From: Apiospora phragmitis
Lineage: Eukaryota; Ascomycota; Sordariomycetes; Amphisphaeriales; Apiosporaceae
Direction of reading: 5' to 3'
Assembly: GCA_038363925.1 (NCBI GenBank)
Contig: JAQQWL010000011.1
Span: 1,240,001 to 1,304,000 of the forward strand
DNA: 64,000 nt
This document shows positions 59,543-64,000 of the stretch, in pieces. The translations under genes were made by a program, and so were the position numbers. The number at the start of each line of letters is the position of its first letter. The stretch's first letter is position 1. The notes beneath the pieces were generated by a model, which did no database searches, had not been told where the DNA came from, and was given only the letters and a program-made list of their open reading frames with translations.

Positions 59543-60310
59543 TTACACACTTAACAACCTAGATACCCCTTCCTCATTCCTTCTTCCCAGCCGTGTCGTC
59601 ATCGCCCTCGCCACCTCCCCCTCATTCTCCTCCTCCTCGTCGACCGCATCCTTCACCAGCTTGACCCAGGGTCCGTGAATCGCGCCCGTCCCCGCGCCGA
59701 TCAATATACCAAGCCCCGTCGTGGGGATGGACGTGATGCCGCCCACCAGCGACCCCACGACCGTGCCCAGCCCGCCCGCGATGCCAGCCCCGATGCCGGC
59801 GCCCGCGGCGCCGCCCTGGAACGCGCCGTTCTGCAGGCGGCGCGCAGCCTTGATGAGCTTCTTCGCTTTCGCCTCGAGCTCGCCCGCCTCGGCCCGCAGC
59901 TTGTTGGCCTCGTCCGGGTTCTCTTCGGCCAGCTGCTCGGCGCGCTCGCGCAGGGACCGCGACTTGGCCTCGAGGTCTTTTGACTCGGACAGCTTCTTGG
60001 TGATGTCCTCGATCAGCTTCTCCTTGACGCCGTGCTTCTTCATCTCTTCCTTGACGGTTTCTGCATTCTCATCAGCGTCTTCTTCTGCCGCATCTGTTTT
60101 GGGCGGTGGCGGGGGTTGCGATGGTTCTTGTTTTTGCTCTGGGTTTTGAGCTGGCTTTTGCTCTGGCTTCTGCTGCTGCTGCTGCTGCTGCTGTGACTCT
60201 TGCTGCTGCTGCTGCTGCTGCTGTGACTCTTGCTGCGATTCTTGCTGTGGCGGTTTTGACTCGGATTTAGGAGGGGGAGCGGGAGATGGAGTGGCAGCGG
60301 AGTGCGACAT
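59543..60310 (-). CDS. Gln-rich, coiled-coil, glycine-zipper protein (255 aa)
   Basis: Single-exon gene with ATG at 60310 and TAA at 59543. Three parts: residues 1-70 are Pro/Gln-rich with two Q8 runs; about 72-158 are highly charged and helical (EEMKKHGVKEKLIEDITKKL, ERAEQLAEENPDEANKLRAE), a likely coiled coil; about 163-212 form a glycine-zipper membrane region (AAGAGIGAGIAGGLGTVVGS, LGILIGAGTGAIHGPW). A charged tail follows. Glycine zippers of this sort pack membrane helices or form oligomers. I do not recognise the protein and no partner is adjacent. The frame is unbroken and GC-rich, unlike the AT-rich surroundings, which supports a real gene. Confidence 0.7.
   Translation of the reverse strand: MSHSAATPSPAPPPKSESKPPQQESQQESQQQQQQQQESQQQQQQQQKPEQKPAQNPEQKQEPSQPPPPPKTDAAEEDADENAETVKEEMKKHGVKEKLIEDITKKLSESKDLEAKSRSLRERAEQLAEENPDEANKLRAEAGELEAKAKKLIKAARRLQNGAFQGGAAGAGIGAGIAGGLGTVVGSLVGGITSIPTTGLGILIGAGTGAIHGPWVKLVKDAVDEEEENEGEVARAMTTRLGRRNEEGVSRLLSV
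60171..60230. repeat. Perfect 30-bp tandem duplication of a CTG/CAG tract
   Basis: A 30-bp unit of seven CTG-type triplets plus a short TGACTCT spacer occurs twice in direct repeat (60171-60200 and 60201-60230). On the coding (minus) strand it encodes the two EESQ-spaced Q8 runs of the glycine-zipper protein. Such tracts are prone to length change. Confidence 0.85.
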
Positions 60311-60924
60311 GGTGGTGATGATGGCGGTGGCTAATAGATGCTAGCTAGCCTGAGGTGTCACCTGAACAAAACAAGGTACAAGTCAGTAATATGATAGGGC
60401 TGAGGCAATGACTGAGCAGGTTTGGCTTTATTGTTTAGAGTTGAGTAGTGAATCAGCACCATATCTCAAAAGACAAACCTGACCATGGGAATTGGAGTTT
60501 TGAACCATGTATCCTGTCTCACTAACCAGTGCTACAGCTGCAGCTACAGAGCACAGAGCACGGACTAGCTTTTCCGTCACGTCAATGATGGTGCATCTTA
60601 CCACCAGCTCTAGGTACTCGCTTGCCATTTCTCAGATATTACCACACCCTCTTGTAATTACCAGCCAATCAAACTATGCAAAACGGCATGACTTCACCTC
60701 CTCGCATCATATTGTAAGAATGGCGATGCACTCGAAATGGCCCTGCTACATCATCGCTTCTATTCCTGCTCCTCGCAAGCTATAGTCTCAGATATATAAT
60801 ATGGGCGACGATCAAGGCGTATCAGTTCTAATCCCATATTTTATCAACTCGCCTTTTAATTTACTATCGAATTTCCAAGATTCACCGCGTCAGAGAAGAA
60901 CCAATCACTCTCATAGTTTCCAAC
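60311..60924. promoter_or_regulatory. Divergent promoter region
   Basis: Lies between the start codons of the glycine-zipper gene (-) and the zinc-ribbon gene (+). A TATATAAT element at about 60792-60799 is suitably placed for the plus-strand gene. No coding content recognised. Confidence 0.35.
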
Positions 60925-61053
60925 ATGGCATCCCAGACTGTGGAAAAGCCTACCGACGAAGCCAAGTGCCCGAACTCGAACTGCAACTTCAACAACATTT
61001 CTGGCAAAGAAACCTGTGAAAAATGTGGCACCAATCTCTCTACTACCGCCTAA
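60925..61053 (+). CDS. 42-aa zinc-ribbon-like small protein
   Basis: Short ATG-to-TAA frame that encodes a complete, well-composed protein: MASQTVEKPTDEAKCPNSNC, then an Asn-rich loop and ETCEKCGTNLSTTA. Four Cys in a C-x4-C ... C-x2-C pattern resemble a RanBP2/zinc-ribbon knuckle, so it probably binds one zinc ion. GC-rich exon-like sequence within AT-rich flanks and a TATA-like element about 125 bp upstream support expression. A GTAAGT shortly after the stop (61075) may be a 3' UTR intron or an alternative splice. Function unknown. Confidence 0.55.
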   Translation: MASQTVEKPTDEAKCPNSNCNFNNISGKETCEKCGTNLSTTA

Positions 61054-61652
61054 TGTGTGGTACTGTCTCATGGGTAAGTTTGCGCCCCTTGATCAGGTAT
61101 AAGCCCCGCTAAGTCAGGATAGTTATGCACTTCTTATGCACACTGGCTCGTGTGCAGTACCTGACAGGGGGCTCCTACCACAACTTTTCTAACAGGGCCT
61201 AACAATGTCAGAAGACGCTACGAGTGAATTTGATTATTACTGTTAGTGCGCTGGAACTGGATAGGTCAGGAGGGCGTACATGATTGTATGTTGATGCTGG
61301 TTTAAGAATTAATTTATCAAGATTGTCGGCGAGATTCGCTGGCTGGTTTCGTGAACCTTTTACTCCATGTTCCTTTATGACTGATTTTGTGGGCTTTTGT
61401 GAAACTGTACCGTCATCCGCTTCCATGGACCAGCCTAAAAAAGTCATTGCCACACCCTGGTTCTTTCTCCCACAAATTACCTAAGGACTCAATGTATACT
61501 ATTGGCTATGTTTGTACAAAGTTGCACCTCTCGTCTGTTATATAAAGCTGGTGCTCCGTACAACAGTTGATATCTTACTTGGGCCCGCCCTGCTTATTCG
61601 CTTCCCCAATCAACGATGCAACGAAACCTCCCTCGTTCTTAAATCGAAGCCT
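61054..61652. other. Intergenic region
   Basis: No gene recognised; a TATATAAAG box at about 61541-61549 lies about 105 bp before the phosphotransferase start. Confidence 0.45.
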
Positions 61653-62579
61653 ATGCATAACATGGCTCCAGCTAGAGAAGCAGTCCAAGAGATAGACGGC
61701 GATTCCTGGCTCATCAGCGATAGATTGTTCATCCACCGTCAATCCAAACCGCACGACACCCAGCCCTCCTGGCCTGATGGCCAAGGCTCATTCTACGTCC
61801 TTTCGAGCGCTACAGAGCCGCCTCCATCCTCCATGCCGCTGCCTATGACTAGTCCTATCCAGAAGGTTCACAGCGCTGCAGATCGCACGGCCACGTGGCA
61901 ATTTGGAGAAGCCTTCTTGAAGGTGAAGGATATGAACGAGCAAGAGACGCATAACACTCGCGAGCATGTCACTTTGACATACCTACATGCCAAAGGCGGA
62001 TGGACATTCGACTTGCCCCGAGTACTTCATCATGCCCTTTGGAGTAACCGCTACGTCTTGCTTGTAACAGCGGTGCGAGGCCGAACTCTTGGCAGCGAAT
62101 GGCCGACCATGGATGAAGAGATGAAAGAGTATTATATCAACCGGGTTATAGAAGTCTGCAGAGAGTTGTCACACTGGGAAGCCGACTATATAGGTGGCGT
62201 GGATAAGCGAACCCTTGCGGAAAGCTATATGGCTGGGCAAGATGATTCCTATACTAACGATCATCTCATGATGGCAAGCAAGGAGTTGGGCATGGACTGC
62301 TCTGCTCTATTTCACTTCTATCACTGCGACTTGGGGCCGGGTAACATTATCGTGGATGTGAACGACCGTTCCATCGGTATCATTGACTGGGAAATCGCCG
62401 GATTTGTTCCGTGGGAATGGCTTCGGACCAAGTTTCGTCTTTCCAGCGGCTTGGATCTTCCATGGGAAGACGAGTCTAGGTTGGAGTACAGGCGCCGCGT
62501 AGGGGTGGCGATGGGTGAGCAGAGATTTCCTGATGTTGTCGATGCCTACTTGGCAAGGGGGGCTACGCTTAATAAATAG
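61653..62579 (+). CDS. APH-type phosphotransferase (aminoglycoside-phosphotransferase-like kinase)
   Basis: Single-exon protein of 308 aa in the protein-kinase-like APH fold, a family that is large in fungi and whose substrates are mostly unknown. Seen: the Lys-bearing strand (ATWQFGEAFLKVKDM), HVTLTYLHAKGGWTFDLPRV, VLLVTAVRGRTLGSEWP (hinge), the catalytic loop FHFYHCDLGPGNIIVDV with H-x-D and the Asn, and IGIIDWEIAGFVPWEW with the metal-binding Asp. The first in-frame ATG is at 61653, a second at 61662; the frame is open further upstream but only with TTG/CTG. No frame break. An antibiotic-resistance role should not be assumed. Confidence 0.8.
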   Translation: MHNMAPAREAVQEIDGDSWLISDRLFIHRQSKPHDTQPSWPDGQGSFYVLSSATEPPPSSMPLPMTSPIQKVHSAADRTATWQFGEAFLKVKDMNEQETHNTREHVTLTYLHAKGGWTFDLPRVLHHALWSNRYVLLVTAVRGRTLGSEWPTMDEEMKEYYINRVIEVCRELSHWEADYIGGVDKRTLAESYMAGQDDSYTNDHLMMASKELGMDCSALFHFYHCDLGPGNIIVDVNDRSIGIIDWEIAGFVPWEWLRTKFRLSSGLDLPWEDESRLEYRRRVGVAMGEQRFPDVVDAYLARGATLNK

Positions 62580-63509
62580 TACTGCGCAGTTAGTACACTG
62601 AAGCCCACTGGGAATTGTCATTCCTGGCGAGAATTCCATATTATTCGGCTTTTGTAACGCTCGTCATCGTCTCACTATCGCACGGCTTCGCCCGGTGCCT
62701 TCGCGGCCCGCTCCTTCCTGCCGTGTTCTCCCTGCCCGTCTCCGGGTCAGCAGCTCTACCTACATCAAGCTCCGGATCTCTAGACCTGCCATCAGGCGTG
62801 AAGCTTGGTTCAAGAGAACGTAATAGAAAGCTCGAATACTGCTGGGCTGCCCCTCTCCCTCCGCACATTCCAGGTAGCAAGAACTAGATACCCCGGCGTC
62901 CGCCCTCGCTTTCGCTGCTCCCCACCCCGATAAGGAGCTCGTAACATATTACAGTGGTTGAAAGATGGAAAACTCCCAAAGCCGGCTCCGGAGGAAGACG
63001 TCGATGGTGAGGAGGATTCACATTCGTAAATAGGAGCAGTCGAAGGGGATGCATCCCGGTGGTGTTATTGCGCATCGGCAATCTGGACCAACCCGGCCAG
63101 CAGCTCAACGCGCCTGAGAAGATCTGGCTTATATACGAGCTTTAGGGGACCTGCTATGGAGCTCAGACTGCCAACCGATCATAGCAACCCCACTTTGCAT
63201 GGATTTAACCACATATCTACTAAACCTCTGCTTTCTCGAAGAAGGAATTACAGAGCTGGACGATGCCATCTACCAGGCAGGTCTCAGTCGCTCCGCGTTC
63301 GGTTAGGATTGAATAAGAGCAAGACCATCGCCAACGTGCCTGATGTAGAGGACGCTGATACGGGAACTCATCCTACAATAATAATTATAGTTAACTTACT
63401 GTCCGTCTCAAGGCCTAGCACTTATGCAGACATTAATTATATGCTAGCTAGATGCAGTAGCTTAAAGCCATCCGTAATAGTACTGCGGTATCAGGCATAA
63501 GTCCCCCCC
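62580..63509. other. Intergenic region
   Basis: No gene recognised with confidence. Frames on both strands are short; an 11-C run at about 63503-63513 precedes the transposase frame. Confidence 0.4.
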
Positions 63510-64000
63510 CCCCTGTCAGGTACCGACAATCCACTGCCAAGGAAGCACCATACCAATTACAGTATAGCCTACTTGGGCTCAGAGAATCGGTACTTCTTTT
63601 CATTCTTTTGGAAAATAACGCGCTCCTCAATCACGATACGCAGTACGATACGATCGGTACGAAGCAACTTACGAACGACGACCGCCAACGTATCCGAACC
63701 CTTTATTTTGATGGTAATAAAACGAAAGCGGAGATTCACAATATTACTGGATTTTCTATCGACCAGATTAAGACCGCTATTAAGGCTCCTTCGAGCAATG
63801 TAGCGAAGAGGTCTGGCCGGCCTCGGGTCCTTTCCCGTGAGCAAGAAGAAGAACTCGTTTCTTTCGTGACTAGTTCTAAAGAAGGACGCAGAGCCTCTTT
63901 CCTCCAACTCTCCGTCATCCTTTTCCACTCCCTCTTTGGAGTATACGTTATACGATCTACCCTCCGTCGACTTGGATTCAAACGATATACTGCCCGTCAG
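63510..64000 (+). mobile_element. Tc1/mariner-type transposase, N-terminal part, cut by window end
   Basis: A frame open from about 63510 to the end encodes a double helix-turn-helix N-terminus: TKQLTNDDRQRIRTLYFDG, then KTKAEIHNITGFSIDQIKTA, the GRPR-type hinge (KRSGRPRVLSREQEEELV), and FVTSSKEGRRASFLQLS with IRSTLRRLGFKRYTARQ, the second HTH typical of fungal Tc1-like elements. The DDE catalytic part lies beyond the window. No ATG occurs in the open frame before the HTH, so the 5' end may be damaged or begin upstream after a break. Terminal repeats are not identified. Confidence 0.75.

Noticed and set aside
61653..62579. Antibiotic-resistance gene
   Set aside because: The APH-like fold is widespread in fungi with unknown or other substrates; nothing here points to resistance.
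1..64000. CRISPR array, rRNA operon, bacterial-type operon or provirus
   Set aside because: No regularly spaced repeats, rRNA cores or phage genes; intron-bearing fungal genes dominate.

Overview
The window reads as nuclear DNA of a filamentous ascomycete (Pezizomycotina, probably Sordariomycetes; the exact genus cannot be told from here). The reasons are the short introns (about 50-130 nt, GTA/GTG donors, CTAAC/CTGAC branch points), the gene set (PacC, a BNI4-like protein, a YTA7-type bromodomain ATPase, a Zn(II)2Cys6 factor, a calpain, a P450) and the mostly monocistronic genes on both strands separated by long non-coding stretches.

Layout. 1.3-9.3 kb: splicing factor CWC22 (-) diverging from DPM2 (+), then a large BCAS3-domain protein (-). 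12.7-18.7 kb: a mitochondrial PP2C phosphatase of the pyruvate-dehydrogenase-phosphatase type (+), a polytopic membrane protein (-) and the tRNA dihydrouridine synthase DUS1 (-). 18.7-23.9 kb: no clear protein gene, but a structured Pol III-like RNA candidate at 20.67-20.88 kb and a degraded-looking ORF region. 23.9-26.6 kb: BNI4-like gene (-). 26.6-34.5 kb: gene desert with one 165-bp inverted-repeat element. 34.5-36.5 kb: zinc-cluster transcription factor (+). 36.5-42.9 kb: small or doubtful genes, including a clear two-exon 112-aa gene, and a tRNA-like minihelix. 42.9-50.6 kb: YTA7 (+) followed by a calpain-family gene without its catalytic-cysteine segment and with an in-frame stop. 51.4-54.4 kb: PacC (-) with an upstream region very rich in PacC's own recognition hexamer. 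56.8-58.5 kb: a P450 relic (-). 59.5-62.6 kb: a polyQ/glycine-zipper protein (-), a 42-aa zinc-ribbon protein (+) and an APH-type phosphotransferase (+). The right edge cuts into a Tc1/mariner-type transposase.

The genes do not form one pathway. They are mostly housekeeping or regulatory genes: splicing, dolichol-phosphate-mannose synthesis, tRNA modification, chromatin, pH response and cell polarity. Two things stand out. First, nearly every long conserved gene carries one or more single-base frame breaks, usually in a short homopolymer, with intact homology in another frame on the far side. This is best explained by consensus indel errors in the assembly, so 'broken' conserved genes here should not be taken as pseudogenes without further evidence; the calpain and the P450 have additional lesions that look real. 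Second, the PacC upstream region has 15 GCCAAG hexamers (plus one GCCAGG) in about 1.1 kb, a strong sign of pH autoregulation.
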